A DNA stretch of 64,000 nt. Origin: Nothophaeocryptopus gaeumannii. Lineage: Eukaryota; Ascomycota; Dothideomycetes; Mycosphaerellales; Mycosphaerellaceae. Each line of letters begins with the position of its first letter. Positions within the stretch are counted from its first letter, which is position 1. Shown piece after piece: positions 43,013 through 55,541 of this stretch. The position numbers and the translations under genes were made by a program. Location of the stretch: NCBI GenBank assembly GCA_031771865.1, contig JASISA010000009.1, positions 744,001 through 808,000 on the forward strand, in the 5' to 3' direction. The notes under the pieces are model-generated. The model was not told the DNA's origin. It did not search any database and saw nothing but the letters and a program-made list of their open reading frames with translations.

Positions 43013-44038
43013 ATTTCCCGAGTTGCTGCCTCGAATACTGTATCGGGTTGACGTTCGATCTGGCGGAGAATGGACAAAGAACTACATGGCGAACCCGCTC
43101 TTCCCGTGGGCAGATGACATTCTTATTGTCTGTATTCCATGCTTAAGGGTCGCATACTTCTCGTATAGTGTTTGGCTGCACTGATGCTATATAACTGGAA
43201 CAGGACAATGCAATTGTTCTGGAGAAGCTCGAGCAGGTATATGCTCGGCCAGCATCAGAATTGCGCGGCCGCGACACGACCGCACTTCACGGCGCTCTTT
43301 GTGCTCTCCTGGTGGCTTCATCGACGACCTGGCTGTTCCACTGCGTGAGAAGCACTCCGGCACGAGAATGGACAGATAGATTGAACATCGCCTTTGCTTC
43401 AGCAATCCGCCCTCCGTCCCGTCTTCGCTTACCCGTTCTGCTCGTGTCGACCTTCGCTCAACATATTCGTACGGCTTTCGCTGAGAAATTGAGTCCGAAA
43501 AGCTGGGCATCGTGGCATTTAAATGCAGCTGGCCTTGTCCGGGATGACGAGAAGTCTCCGCAGCGCCAGAGCCCCGCCGACACGAATCGGATATATTCAT
43601 AGCCGATGCAGTACTCGTGGCCCGAATGGGTCGCAAGTTGCAGATCCCCGTTCGTGTCAATAACGATGACCAGAATTGAACGAAGAAGGGCCATGTAAAC
43701 TGTTGTTTACAATAGTCTGCATCACGCGGGCAATATTACCTCCACTCCTCCGTCAAGGAAGGAGGGAGCGGCAGCGTTGGCGGCGACCAAGTCAAGGACC
43801 CCTCTTCACCCCACCACCATCGCTCGCCAACCGCTGATGTCAGTTCGGCACAACACCCACCGCCCTGGACACAATGGCGGCCTCCCACTTTTGGAGATTC
43901 CGCCATTGCGATGACCTGGATAAATTTGAAGCAGCTTGGTCAAGGTCTATTTGGACTCACACTGCACTCTCTCTTTCCTAACACATTGATACCTCCATCT
44001 CTTCAAGACATTAGCAACTGACTCCAGTATTACCGACC
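43013..44038. promoter_or_regulatory. Intergenic and promoter region of the dehydrogenase gene
   Basis: About 1 kb with no supported gene; overlapping open frames at 43187-43660 and 43261-43602 have no domain. It contains a 7-bp inverted repeat at 43694-43711, about 330 bp before the start codon. Confidence 0.35.
43694..43711. repeat. Inverted repeat TGTAAAC-TGTT-GTTTACA
   Basis: Perfect 7-bp arms around a 4-bp spacer. Each arm matches the core recognised by forkhead factors (GTAAACA / TGTTTAC). Function is inferred from the match only. Confidence 0.6.
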
Positions 44039-45273
44039 ATGTCCAAATTCCAGCTCAAATGGGGCATCTTAGCAACCGGCGGCATCGCTGAAAGCTTTGG
44101 CCGAGACCTCTGGCCCAATCCAGAGACAAGAGGCGTGAAGGACATCGAGCACCTTATCGTGGCAGCAGCTTCGTCCTCGTCGGCAGACCGAGCGAAGGCC
44201 TACCTGAAAGAGGTGCGAGCACCAGAGTCAGCCAAGGCGTATGGCTCGTACAAGGAGCTTGTAGCGGATCCCAACGTGGACATCATCTACGTTGCTACAC
44301 CACACAGCCACCACTACCAGAACGCCAGGCTCTGTCTGGAGGCTGGCAAGAACGTGCTGTGCGAGAAGTCATTCACTACCAACGCCAAGCAGCTTGAGAT
44401 TCTCATCAAGATCGCGAAGGAGAAGAACGTTTTCTTGATGGAAGCTGTGAGTCTGGTCACTCCATTAGTCATTGGGCGAGCTGACAGTACCAGGTCTGGA
44501 CACGTTACTTCCCTCTCTCCATCTACGTCCGAGATGTTATCACTTCAGGCAAGATTGGCACTCCGTACCGCACGAATGCCGACCTCAGCTTCGGCTCGCC
44601 GCCAGAGACAAGCTTTGACGACAAGCATCGCATGATCAACATGGACCTGGCTGGTGGCTCATTGCTTGACCTGGGTATCTACGCCCTTACTTGGGTGTTC
44701 CAGACACTGTACCATACACAGAAGAACCCTAAGGTTCCGTCGGTGCTCAGCAGCATGCGCAAGTACAAGACTGGAGCCGATGAACTGACTACCATGCTCT
44801 TGACATTCCCACGCGCCAGCGAGGGCGATGCTCACGGTGTCGCGACTTCAGGACTGCGAACGGCCTCTGATCCAGACAAAAAGGGCTCAGCAGGGCCATC
44901 GATCCGTGTCCAAGGCGATAAGGGCGAGATCCAAGTCTTCCCTCCAGCTTTCCGCCCGACGCGAACGAAGCTCATCCTCAATGACGGTACAGTTGAAGAG
45001 AAGGAGTTTCTGCCACCAGGACCTGGTAAGGGCAGCGGCTGGGCGAACGGCTTCGGTGACAAGAGCGACTGGGGACCCGAGGGCGAGGGACACGGTATGT
45101 TCTGGGAGGCTGACGAGTGCGCATACGCGATACGCGATGGCCGGAAAGAGGGCCAGTACGAGAGCCTGGACGAGAGCTTGGTGATCATGAAGGTCATGGA
45201 TGAGGTGAGGAAGCAGAACAATATGGTATATCCAGAGAAGATTGAGACGACACAATATCCACTCGATTTGTAA
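44039..45273 (+). CDS. Gfo/Idh/MocA family NAD(P)-dependent dehydrogenase
   Basis: Cytosolic oxidoreductase resembling dimeric dihydrodiol dehydrogenase and NADP-dependent D-xylose dehydrogenase of fungi. Exons 44039-44446 and 44494-45273 are joined over a 47-nt intron (GTGAGT..CCAG, CTGAC branch), giving 395 residues. The N-terminal Rossmann domain shows WGILATGGIAESF (Gly-rich loop from about residue 9), YGSYKELVADPNVDIIYVATPHSHHY, and CEKSFTTN where most members have an EKP motif. After the splice comes VWTRYFPLS. The C-terminal substrate domain has GGSLLDLGIYAL, a family hallmark with the catalytic region. The substitution of Ser for Pro in the EKP motif is unusual but present in some fungal members. 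Substrate is not predictable. Confidence 0.9.
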
Positions 45274-46269
45274 ACATCGGAGCGAAGATAGAAGAGGAGG
45301 ACCATATAAATGAGATCTAAACGCGGTGGTCTGTGTGGGCAGCCGCCGACCTTTCTGCAACGACATCCTCTAGGCTCTCGTTTTGCTACACTACCAATTC
45401 TCGATCCAGGCATAGACAACATCGAATGCCAGAGACACAGCTGAACCGGTTGGACGCTACATCCGACGTATGCAATAGTTGACTTCCAGCAGTGCAGCCT
45501 TCTAGGGTTCATGAAGACCTCCATCATATTCAGCAATTACCGCAGACCTCACATCGTCAGGCAAGAGCAGCAGGAGACCATCTCTCGAGACAATGAATTG
45601 CCGTCCTGTATCGCGATTCGAGTTCTTCTGTTGTAATAATGGCCGCCGCACTGCAGTATCGCCAATCGAAAACAAGACGCCAGCAGGTCAGCACCACACT
45701 CTGGATGAAAGATTTACGAGACCATGTGTCAGATTACGCTCGTCAAGACGCATCTGTCTGTCTTCAACATGATCTCCCAACCTCTCGTGGCGCATGTGGC
45801 ACCCAAAGGACTCCGAACTGACGCGTCCAGTAAAGGCCAAGACCTGCACTCCGCACATCCAAGACACGTGCCCAGCACGCGGGACCACGATTTCCTTGCA
45901 CCCATCCGGTTGAGCCTCCAATGCCCAGTGCCATCTATGCTCAGAAGTCCATGCTGCTTCACTGTTAAACTTTCAACCGATGTCGCACCCGCTGACAGGC
46001 AGACTTCCAAGCATTGAGGCGCTCTCTGCCTGGTCGATACTTGCGACTTTTATGTTAAGTCCGTGAAACCATCAATTGGCGTAGGATGTGCCACGGCCGT
46101 GGACCTATTGTTCGGATTCCGTGCTGCTAACGGGGAGGAGTAACTTTATTCAACGGAGAACGCATCGCGAGGGCCATGTCATACATATGAGGTTCGTGGC
46201 TTCGAGGTATTTTGTCCCGCAGGACCGCTTTCTTCCGTTCTCCATCTCAAGCGCTTGTACGACAAAACC
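45274..46269. other. Intergenic, no gene seen
   Basis: About 1 kb with short open frames only (up to about 97 codons at 45724-46017), none with a domain. Confidence 0.4.
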
Positions 46270-46511
46270 ATGGCGGCTTCACCACAGCGCAGTGTTGACG
46301 CCAGTCTCCATGTTAAGGAGGAGGCAGTCGAAGCAGTTGAGCACATCGAGGACCGCCCATTACCTCAGGCGAAGCCAGGCGTGACTGAAGAGGAGAGAAT
46401 AACAAGAAGAATGATGAGCATGTGACGGCGCGGGAGGCGAAGGAAAGGTTGGGGGAGGAGGAACTCGAGAGGCTTGGTGACAAATCTCCGCTATTCAAGT
46501 ACTCGTTGTGA
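46270..46511 (+). pseudogene. Small gene, apparently frame-shifted
   Basis: From the ATG at 46270 the frame reads 51 charged residues and stops at 46425. Another frame that takes over near 46385 reads NNKKNDEHVTAREAKERLG then EEELERLGDKSPLFKYSL and stops at 46511. The second part is strongly protein-like and ends in a neat C-terminus, so one small acidic protein of about 80 residues may have been split by an indel. No usable intron was found. I do not recognise a family. The remaining 360 bp up to the metallothionein-like gene hold nothing supported. Confidence 0.3.
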
Positions 46512-46872
46512 GGAGCATGGTGTACGAGGAAATGATATCGACAGCTATATGAAATGTCCTTAAAGCGTTCCTGAAGTCACGAGGTGGACCTTGATGGTCA
46601 AGAAGTTGACCTCACGTCTTCGAGCTGGAGCAATGAGAGGCTGGAAAAAGTCCAAGAAAGACCTCAGTCCATGTTTGTCTTTCATTCAGAGCCTTTGAAG
46701 CTCGCTTATGGTATCATTGTACTCGTGTCAATAAAGAAAGACAGAGCCGCCGCCCGCCGTTTTGGCCTGGCCTTCCAGTCCATATTAGAGCCTCGTCCGG
46801 CACCATGAACGCCTTCCTCAAATTCATCACCGAACCATCCCATGTTCTTCGAGACCTCGGCTTGCCCGACAC

Positions 46873-47275
46873 TTAAGCCTTGCGGGCCGTGAAATCCGTC
46901 TCCAATTCACTCGAAGCGCCCTGCTCGGTTCCACCGCAAGTGCAAGAGTCTAAAATCAAGAAATCAATATCAATTATATCAGACACGGAAGATCGACGAA
47001 GCACTAGACTTACCACTCGACCGCTTTCCACACGCGCAGCTCGCACCCGTCACTTTGGCGTTTTCCTTGTCCGCTCTTGAGCAAGTGCAGGCTCCAGCTG
47101 GACGTTGATTGCAAGAGCATCGAGCACCGGAGACGGCGTTTTCGGTGGACGATTTGGAGCAGTCGCAGTGCAGGGCGGATTGTTTACCACAGGAACATTT
47201 GGCCTCGGCGGCGCAGATGCAGCCTCCTTCACGACCGCAGCAGGTAGCTGGGACAGTGGCGACGGGGGCGGACAT
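46873..47275 (-). CDS. Metallothionein-like Cys-rich protein
   Basis: Small metal-binding protein, probably cytosolic, likely handling copper or zinc. Exons 47275-47014 and 46949-46873 are joined over a 64-nt intron (GTAAGT..TTTTAG), giving 112 residues. There are 16 Cys: one Cys-Cys pair near the start and seven Cys-x-Cys pairs (CIC, CSC, CDC, CSC, CTC, CAC, CTC) at fairly regular distances. The last pair is supplied only by exon 2, which supports the splice. Spacers are rich in Gly, Ser, Ala and Lys. The C-terminal tail is Cys-free and acidic. It resembles fungal copper-resistance/metallothionein-like proteins with CxC repeats; metal specificity is not readable. Confidence 0.82.
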
Positions 47276-48024
47276 ATCGTTGTGTGTTCACGTGGTGATG
47301 TGTCGTGTTTGTGGATGGAGTTGTGTTGATAATGAGGTGATTGCGTCTCTAGAGGATTTGGTTCAAGGCGGTGCGGAGTGGTCGTCGATGATGTTGATTG
47401 TTGGTTGTTGTCAATTGAATTCGCAAGTCAGAAGGAGTGCGACCGCTTCTTTATGTGTCCCTTCCCATCTGATTTCCACTATCAGATTCACTCACCAAAC
47501 GTCAGCCGCTGACAATGCAAGTCTTCTGATTGGCTGAAGCAACAAACCCACAGTTCCTTTCATGGACCTAGAGACTTCTATCGCCACAAGCCGGGCTTCT
47601 GCCCTTGTCAGCGACTTCGTGATTTCTGCGATTGGTTGATTTCGTTTCGAGGTGCTACGCAAATAGGACGCACTTGAGCTAGGGACGAGGCCAGTGCTAT
47701 AGTCACCGTCTATCTAGAAAGACTTCGCTTTGCAGGAAGAAATCTGGGCAGCATGTTGAAAGTCGTTGCTCATTGGCTTGGAGCATATGTGACAGCAGGG
47801 TAAAGGCACGTCCTCGGAAATGCGGATGCAAATTGCGGACGGTAACGAGTGTGTCATTTCATCCAAGGGCCGTCGATTTGGCCTCCTGAGAGACATATGC
47901 AGTCTATTGTGCATTTCAAAGACGGCAAAACAACGCCTCCCATATTCACGACCTCCGCTCTAGCGGCGAGTCAGTTCCTGATCCCATCTCATGCCTTGCC
48001 CAAACGCCACCCATTCCCATATCC
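47276..48024. promoter_or_regulatory. Upstream region of the metallothionein-like gene with two CCAAT boxes
   Basis: ATTGG (CCAAT on the minus strand, the sense of the gene) occurs at 47529-47533 and 47631-47635, about 255 and 355 bp upstream of the start codon. CCAAT boxes bind the HAP complex. No gene is seen in the 0.75 kb. Confidence 0.4.
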
Positions 48025-49462
48025 TTAATGATACACAAGCTGTCTCCTCGTCGGACTATTCCTCCCTTCAATCGCCGGATACCCACTCGGGCCAGGCTCC
48101 AACTCAGGTCTCTGATGCCACGGCGTCCCAGGCCCTCCAAAGTACGAATTCTCCCCACTGAAGGTCCTCTGCGGCGTCGGTGGAGGCTGGTAGTAATTCG
48201 GTGGAGGAGGATGGTAATGTTGTGTCTTGTCCCGGAAGAATCCAAAAGCCATGTTTCCTGTTGCGAAACATCCGAATACAATCGAGAACGTGAAGATCAT
48301 GGCTTTCCAGCTGATCGGCTCGACGAATGAGTTGAATATCTCGGCAAAGGTATGGGCGGAGACTTTGGCGCGGCCGACTTTTGATGCATCGCGGTTCATG
48401 CATTTGTTCCAGCCTTCGCAGACATTTTGTAAAGCGGGCATGCGCTTGTCTGGCTCGCAGTTGTTGACCGTGTATTGTCTCGCGCACTCCGCCATCTCGG
48501 CCATGATATCTGCCATGGCCTCGTGAGATTTCTTGTCCACGTCGCCTTGCACTGCAGACCAGAAGCAGTAGATCATGTACACGCAACCCAGCAGGAGGAA
48601 CACGTTGAAGACCAGCTGCGCATAGAACGACAGAATGTGCGGTACCGTCGGGTGCTGGGCGATGAAGGTGAACATGGCGCTTAGCCAGTGCTGCTTCTTC
48701 TCCTCGGTATCCTTGATATCCTTGTGCTTGCCGCCGGGCTTCCGCGTGCTCTTGTGATGCATCTCGCTGTCCGCTCCAGAGTCCGACACACTATGCCGTC
48801 TCCGTCGAGAAATCTGGCGATGTAGTTCCTTTTCTCTCCTCTTCTTCACTCGCTTCTCGATCGCGCCTGAATGTTCTGGTCGTGCAATCTCCCCTCTACC
48901 TGGACTGTAGATCTTCCTCCCCAGTTTCCCTAACCAGCTCTCGCGTCTTTCCGCCTTCGGTCGCTCTTTCTCCTTTGCCGGACTACGTTCTCGTTCTGTG
49001 CCGGAGTTTGTGGGCATCGTGGCAGTATCAAAACGCCCCATCGCGCTTCGTAGACCCATGTTGTTTCTATTGCTGGGGTCCGGTGTCGCATCAGAATCGG
49101 CGTGCTCAGGTGATTTTGTCGGCGTCTCTCCCGCACTCGAGTCGTCAATGTCGTTGGCTGGTTTGCGCGGTGTGTTGTACAATGCGTTGAATGCAGGTAT
49201 TGGTGGCAGGGCTTTGCTGGGGGAGGATTGTTGGAGGCTGGAGGAATTCTTGAACGGCGAGTCGTTGTTGCCTGTTGCATCAACACTGTCAGTATTCCAT
49301 GCTCTATTCCATGGCTGGTGCATATCACTTACGCTTCTTGCCTGGTGTCCCGAATCGTTGCGTGTTCTGGCTCAGTTGCGCGAAAGGCGAGCGAGCGTCC
49401 AGCGGTCCCGTGCGGTTATTGTATTCGAAATCCATACCCATCTCGTTCCCGCGGTATGACAT
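48025..49462 (-). CDS. Brl1/Brr6-type nuclear envelope protein
   Basis: Integral membrane protein of the nuclear envelope that helps nuclear pore complex assembly and lipid homeostasis in yeasts. Exons 49462-49333 and 49271-48025 are joined across a 61-nt intron (GTAAGT..CAACAG), giving 458 residues. The first 200 residues are disordered and basic. Two membrane segments follow: one around AQLVFNVFLLLGCVYMIYCF and one around AMIFTFSIVFGCFATG. Between them, in the lumenal part, lie four Cys in the pattern ECARQY..NNCEP...QNVCEGWNKCM, the disulfide-bridged signature of the Brl1/Brr6 family. The C-tail is Pro/Tyr rich. Choice between Brl1 and Brr6 is not made, as filamentous fungi usually have one member. 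Confidence 0.88.
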
Positions 49463-49927
49463 ATTGACTCGTGATCCAACTCGAGAGCTGGAGGGCCAGG
49501 ACGACGAGACTTTGGGGAGTGAAGGTCGAGGGGTGTGAGTTCTTGCCGCAAAGATGGGACAACTGTGGCAGAGAGCTCTTCGAGAAGCAGGGTTCAAGCC
49601 CAGCCGTAAATAGCAGTTTGCAAACACTGCGCACGGACTGTGTTGTCCAGTGAACAGCGGGGACCAGACGTGAATGCATCCTTGAAGACACGCAGAGCAC
49701 ACTGCCTAGTATTCAAGACCATCAATCAAGACAAATGTGTCGGGAGATGTAGATGTGAACATGTAATTCAATTGCTAACAGGCTATTGCCTCTAATGCAG
49801 TCGCCCCACGACATCTAGCACCCATGCCAGCCATGCGAACCCAGAACTCCCCGTCGACACTGTAGGTATACAACTCTATGCACACTGTACATTACAAGAT
49901 CAGAACGCTTCAAAACTGGGTATCCTT
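49463..49927. other. Intergenic, no gene seen
   Basis: A 465-bp spacer between the start of the Brl1-type gene and the 3' end of the FAS alpha gene. Confidence 0.35.
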
Positions 49928-52900
49928 CTAGAAGGCGCTGATCGCCACCGCAATCACTTGCGCGTCGCTGTGGCTGATCGAGACGGTCGTCGACTTGACG
50001 CCTGCCTTCGCCGCCGCGGCCTGAGCCTCACCGTGAAGCTGGGATCATGTTAGCAGGCATACTTGTCACAGGTAATCATGATGGACTTACAGTGACAGTG
50101 GGAGCACCACTCTCATTATTGCCAATCTCAATCTCCTTCATAGGAGCGCCACCACCACGGCTCGCCACCTTCAAGCTCTTGAAGACGGCCTCCTTCGCAC
50201 TCCATTTGCCAGTGAAGCTGGCTTGCGGGCTCGGTGCTTTCCGGCAATAGGTCACCTCGGATGGTGTGAAGTTACGCTCAATGAAGGTTTCGTTGTGAAT
50301 GTCAATGGCATCAAGCTGCTCGATGTCCACACCAGGGTTGGTGTTTGCAGACGCGTTGACCTTCATGAGCGTCTCCACCATCTCGGTTGTACTCTTGTCA
50401 TGAACCTTAGTTGGGGCCTTCTTTGGGTACGAGTACTCGCTAGTCTTCTTGTCGGATGTCACGCGGGCTTCTGGGTTCAAGAAAACCTTGCTCTGCTGGT
50501 CATCCTCATAAGGCGACTTGCTCTTCGCGCGGAACATGGTGTTGTTGATCAGACCATCGTGGTAGTAGCGGTACGCCTTCTTCTGGCGGGCTTCAACCTT
50601 CTGTTTGTACGTCTGGAATTGAGCCTGGTCAAGCGTCGCGAAGAGGTACTTAGGGTGGATACCAATCGCTTGCGCACCCTTCTGGCCGAAACCGAAGGAA
50701 GTAACGGAGAAAGCCTTGATGCCGTCGGTCTGGATGCTTTGGCTTGGATAGACAATGTAGTCGAACTTCTCCATGACTTTGTCAACATTGTCTGCGTTGC
50801 GGTTGCCGGGCACCAATCCGGAGTTCAGAACCTGCAGACACCCGTTGAACATCCAGGCACCTGCAGCACCCTTGGGATGACCAGTGAGGTACTTCTGGAA
50901 GATACCCATCAGGGCGTTGCCCTTCTTGCGGCCAAGATGCTTCATCTGCTGGCAGATCACATCGGACTCGTTCTTGTCGTTCGCAACGGTGGAGGTACCA
51001 TGGAATGATGCAACATCCAGATCGTCAATGGTCAGGCCCCAGGTGGCAAGGGCACCACGGAGAGGAGCAATGCGAGGATCTTGCTTCCAGAAGTTGTTGC
51101 CAAGGCTTTGCAGAGCATCCTTCTCTTGTCGTCGGGCCTCGCGCTCGATGTGGTTGGCACGATCCTCCATGTACTCGCTTTCGCTGAAATGAGCCCCTTG
51201 CTGCTTCATCGCGTTGACCTCCTCTTGCAGGTACATGAGTTCTGATTCTTGCCAAAGCTTGATCTGCTTTTTGCGAAGGTCGAGTTGTCTCTTGCGGTAC
51301 TTGATATCAAGCAGAGGCGACGGGAATTTGGACGGTTGCTCACGGGCAGTGGTGAGCACACCCTGACCAGGAGCTGGCACGGAGCGACCGATCTTGTCAG
51401 TGGCAGTGGCAGTGAAACCGAGGACACCATAGATTGGCACACCCATGTCAAGTGCGAGCTTGGCATCCATGATGACTTGCATACCGCAACCCTGAGATTC
51501 CATGAAGCCGCTTCGTGTAGTCGTGGTAGGTCGGGACATCTCCTTTGGCGTGCGGCCGTGGGCGAACTCGTCCTCTGCGTTGCTGGTGGCCTTCATGTTG
51601 GCAAACTCATAAGACCCCTCCTCCTGGAAGTCGTCGAAACCACCCACGAAGCACATGCGGGCCTTGCCTTCTACGATACAGTCGTATCCAATATCGATAG
51701 ACTCGACAGCAGTGGCGCAAGCACCGACCGGAGTTCGGATCGGACCAGTCGAGGAAATGAGCAACATGTTGATCCATGCACTCATAGTGTTGATGAAAGA
51801 CTCTTGCAGAATATCCTTCTGGAGGGGCCTGTCAAGGAAGCGGTCCTTGTACATTCCACGAAGGGCGGTAGTACCACCAATACCGGAACCGATACAATTG
51901 CCAACTTCCGAGATGTGTACATACTTGTAGAACTCGTACGGGTCGGTAATACCAGAACAAAGTAGAGCTTCGGCAGTCGAGACGAGAACGTAAAGGGTGA
52001 CTGGATCCACTTGGGAGATGATGTCGTCTGGAACACCATAGCGCTTGGCATCCCATCCTGTTGGCACTTGGCCAGCGACGAGACGGTCGAAACGAAGAGC
52101 CTTTGGAATGAGGAGCGTAGCGTTCTTCTTCAAGCGGACCGAGTATTCGCCGGACTCCAGCTCGAAGATCTCGACTTTCTCGCCGTGCTCACGCTTGAAC
52201 TCCTCGGCGGTCTCCTTTGAAGACTCGAATGGGTCGAGATCCTCCTCGAGCTGGATCTCTTGCATGAGTTGCTTCTTGTTCGGGTCGTAGCCGTTGAACA
52301 GCTCGGGCTCGATGAGACGGATACCGGCATGGTCGAGAATGTGCTTCTCGTACTTCGCCTTGACATCCTTGTCGTCGACCGGCTCACCAGACTTGGCATC
52401 GAGCCAGCCGGAGTAGCTCTTGCCCTTGAGCTGACCATTGAAGTTCTTGATCAAGCCCATGATCCAAGCCATTTCGACACAGCCCTCGAGCGAGAATTGG
52501 CCGTAGGCCTCCATCTCCCAACGGGTCCTTGAGTTTCCCCATGGACCAACCTCAGAGAAACCAGTGACTACGACGACCTTCTCAAGATCAACCATACCCT
52601 TGAGGTCAGTGTTGAGTGGCTCGACTTCAGTCTTCCAGTCTGGCAGCTTGGGGAAGTCGAACTTCAAGTTGGCGCGCTTATCCACTTTGACGGTCTTGTA
52701 AAGCGCCTCGCTATCCTCTCCGTTGACAATCTTGTTCTCGACGGCGGTCTCTCGAGTGACCGCCTTGCGAATCTCGGCCGTCTCGTTGATGTCCTTGCGC
52801 AGACGAGTCATGAGATCCTTCAGGTTGGGCAAGAATTGCAGGCCACCGTTGAGATCGGCGAACACCGGTTCAAGCTGGCAGAGGTTGACAATCGCTGGAG

Positions 52901-55541
52901 CCATGAGACCCAGCAAGTTGAACGCCATCTCTTGTTGCGAGAACGTGCGGACACCGTACTTCTCAACGCCCTCAGCAACGACGTTGTTGCCACCCATGAG
53001 ACCAGTACCACGTGTCCAGCCGATGACAGCACCGCAAATGGTGAGGAAGTTGCCCCAGCTCTCGGAGTGCCACCTGTTGAAGAGAGTCTCCAGAGCAAGC
53101 TTGGACTCAGAGTAGAGACCATCGTTACCGAAAGTACCGTGGTTGGGCGAGAGCGGGAGAATGACTTGAGCAGGGCGGGTCTCGAATCCTCGAGAAGCCT
53201 TCTGCGACTTGACGGCACCCAGCATGCGAAGGAGGTTGGTAAGCATGATACGGTGAGCAAGTTCAGACTTGCTGTCGATGCTGTCAATCTCGCGGCCGTT
53301 CTCGGGAATGGCAGCGAATGGTACAATGTAGTCAAGATCCCATCCGAGACCATTCTTCTCGTCGTAGATGTAATCCACAAGAGCGTTGACATCCTGCTGG
53401 CTGCCCTGGTTGAAGGGCACCACCACGAGCTGAGAGCCGCGACCGCCATAACGGGCATACATGGCCTGGTAGTACTCCGTCACCTCGCGAGAGTAGCGAG
53501 AGGTTGTGACGAGGACCTTTGCACCACCGCTGATCAGACCTTGCAACACCTCAGCGCCAATGGAGCCGGCACCAGCGCCAGTCATGAGCACGTTCTTGTT
53601 CTGGAACGTAACACCAGACTTGGCCGCTTGCTCAAGACCGTCGAGGTAGACGCTCGTGAGCTTCTTGCTGTATTCCCATCCGTGCTCTTCCTTGCGCTTC
53701 AGGTGCAAGAATGGGACTGTCTCTACCTTGCCCTGCTTGGTGATGCCATTTACGCGACCATTGCGACCCTTCTTGATGTGGCCGTTGACCTTGCCATTTT
53801 CTGTTGGTATGATCTGACCCTCGTTCATCGAGAGAGAGCGGACGATGTTGCTGTAGAGCTGCTTGATCTCGAGTTGGGAGGATTTCGACAGCTTGTGCTG
53901 CTGGCGGATGAGTCGGTAGACGCGTTGAAGGTCGTTCTGGACCTTTGTGCGGTTGCCATATTCTGAAATCTTGCCACCCTCTGCCATCTCGCGGACGTAA
54001 TGCTCGAGCTTGCGTACGCTGGGTCGTGGAGTCTCCTCGTAATTCATGTCGCCACGAGGACCGATCACCAAGTGCGGTGCAGTTGGGACAGCAACGTCCT
54101 TGTACACAGGTGCCTCCCCGAGAACATCACGGCAGTTCTCGATGAGCTGCTCACCAAGCTCCTTCGCGAGTTGGTAGGTCTCGCCGCGTTCAGTGGGGCA
54201 GTGGTCGATGTGGTACTGCATGAACTCGAGCAGAGATGGGTTAGATCGATTCATGATGAGAATGCATCGCGAGACGATTTCACGATCAATTGCGGTCAAG
54301 CGGCCGAAAATGATGTCGTAGTACATCTTGAGGGCGTCTTGTCGCGCCCAATTCCAGGATGAGTCGTAGACGCGGGCTTTGAGAGCGCTGAAGGAAGGCT
54401 CGACACCAGCAGCGTAGAACTCGCCATGTTCTGTGTTCCACAAGTCCAGCTGTGCCTGAAGAGCAGCCTCGTTCTGCTTTGTGGCGATGGCAGCCTTGTC
54501 ACCCGCGCGGAGGTCCATCTTGAGGTATCGGGCAAACAGCTCGAGTTGCTGCTTGAAAAGGGCACGCTGGTCCTTGGTAAGAGCGTCAATAGCAGCAGGA
54601 TCCATCATCATGCCACCACCGCCAGCGCCACTATCACCGCCGGCTGAGGCAGTCGAAAGGCTGATGCCCGCCTGTGCGGCATACTTCTGAACTGTGTCGT
54701 CCAGCCAGGACTTGGCATCATTCTCGGACCCAAGACGTGATGCAGGCTCCATAGTCAGAGCAAGCAGAAGAACTCCGTCCTGCCTGCCTTGTGCCAACCC
54801 CCATCTTGTCTCCAAATGCTTCCGTACTGCTGTGATGTTGAAGCCACCAGGCATCTTGGACGACACCATTCTGGCAATGAGCGAAGTCGATTGCTTTCCA
54901 AGCTGACCATTGAAGGTAGCCTGCATAGCAGCCCCTAGCTCATCAAGAGGTGTGTCTTCAGGCTTCTCCGGTGTCGAGCCAAACTCCTTGCCAAGATCTC
55001 CGAGAATCTCATTTTGAAGCGTGGACTTGCCTCCAACCAAATCCTTGATGGCTTTGCTCAGAGGAATGTCCTGAAGCGGCTTCTTGAGTTTTTGCGCAAC
55101 CAGTGCGCGGAGGATGTCAACAGCGCCCACAGGAGCATCTGCTACTGCTGCCGCTGGGCCAGCGCTGGGTGGTGGAGGAGCTGCTGGTGCCGAGCTTGAC
55201 GCTGCCGCCTGAGCGCCATCGCCGCCGCTCGGTGCTGGTGCAGCTGGTTCGTCCTCGACGGGATCGACATCGTAGTAGATGTCTTTCGCATCCTTGTTGT
55301 AACACAAAATCTGCCGTTGTACTGATCGTGCTGCGTCATATGCTTCGTACTTGGCTGCAAGTGTCCGTTTGGCCATTCCTCCAAGGGTATCTGCGGGACC
55401 GATTTCGACTATTCGCTCTGTCGTCTTCTCGCCGAGGATGACATCTTGAGTCTCGATCCATCTCACTGGTGAAGCAAACTGGTATGCCAGAAGCTCCACC
55501 AGGAGCGTGTGAGCGAGGTCCTGCTCGACCTCGGGTCTCAT
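49928..55541 (-). CDS. FAS2: Fatty acid synthase alpha subunit
   Basis: Alpha chain of the cytosolic alpha6-beta6 fungal type I fatty acid synthase. Exon 1 is 55541-50091; a 52-nt intron (GTAAGT..CCCAG, GCTAAC branch) leads to the last exon 50038-49928, giving 1853 residues. The start MRPEVEQDLAHTLL is typical. Order: N-terminal part of the malonyl/palmitoyl transferase, Ala/Pro linker, acyl carrier protein with the phosphopantetheine Ser173 in GGKSTLQNE, ketoreductase (GAGAGSIGAEVL near 650), ketosynthase with the active Cys in GACATAVESID and downstream His motifs, and the C-terminal phosphopantetheinyl transferase (GVDIEQLDAIDI, WSAKEAVFKSL). The last exon completes the transferase (VSISHSDAQVIAVAISAF). 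It is divergent from FAS1 and shares its promoter. The full-length, clean frame suggests the primary-metabolism enzyme. Confidence 0.96.

Noticed and set aside
52836..53966. 376-codon open frame antisense to FAS2 (also 60314-61393 antisense to FAS1)
   Set aside because: Same shadow effect; no recognisable protein family and no start or promoter context.
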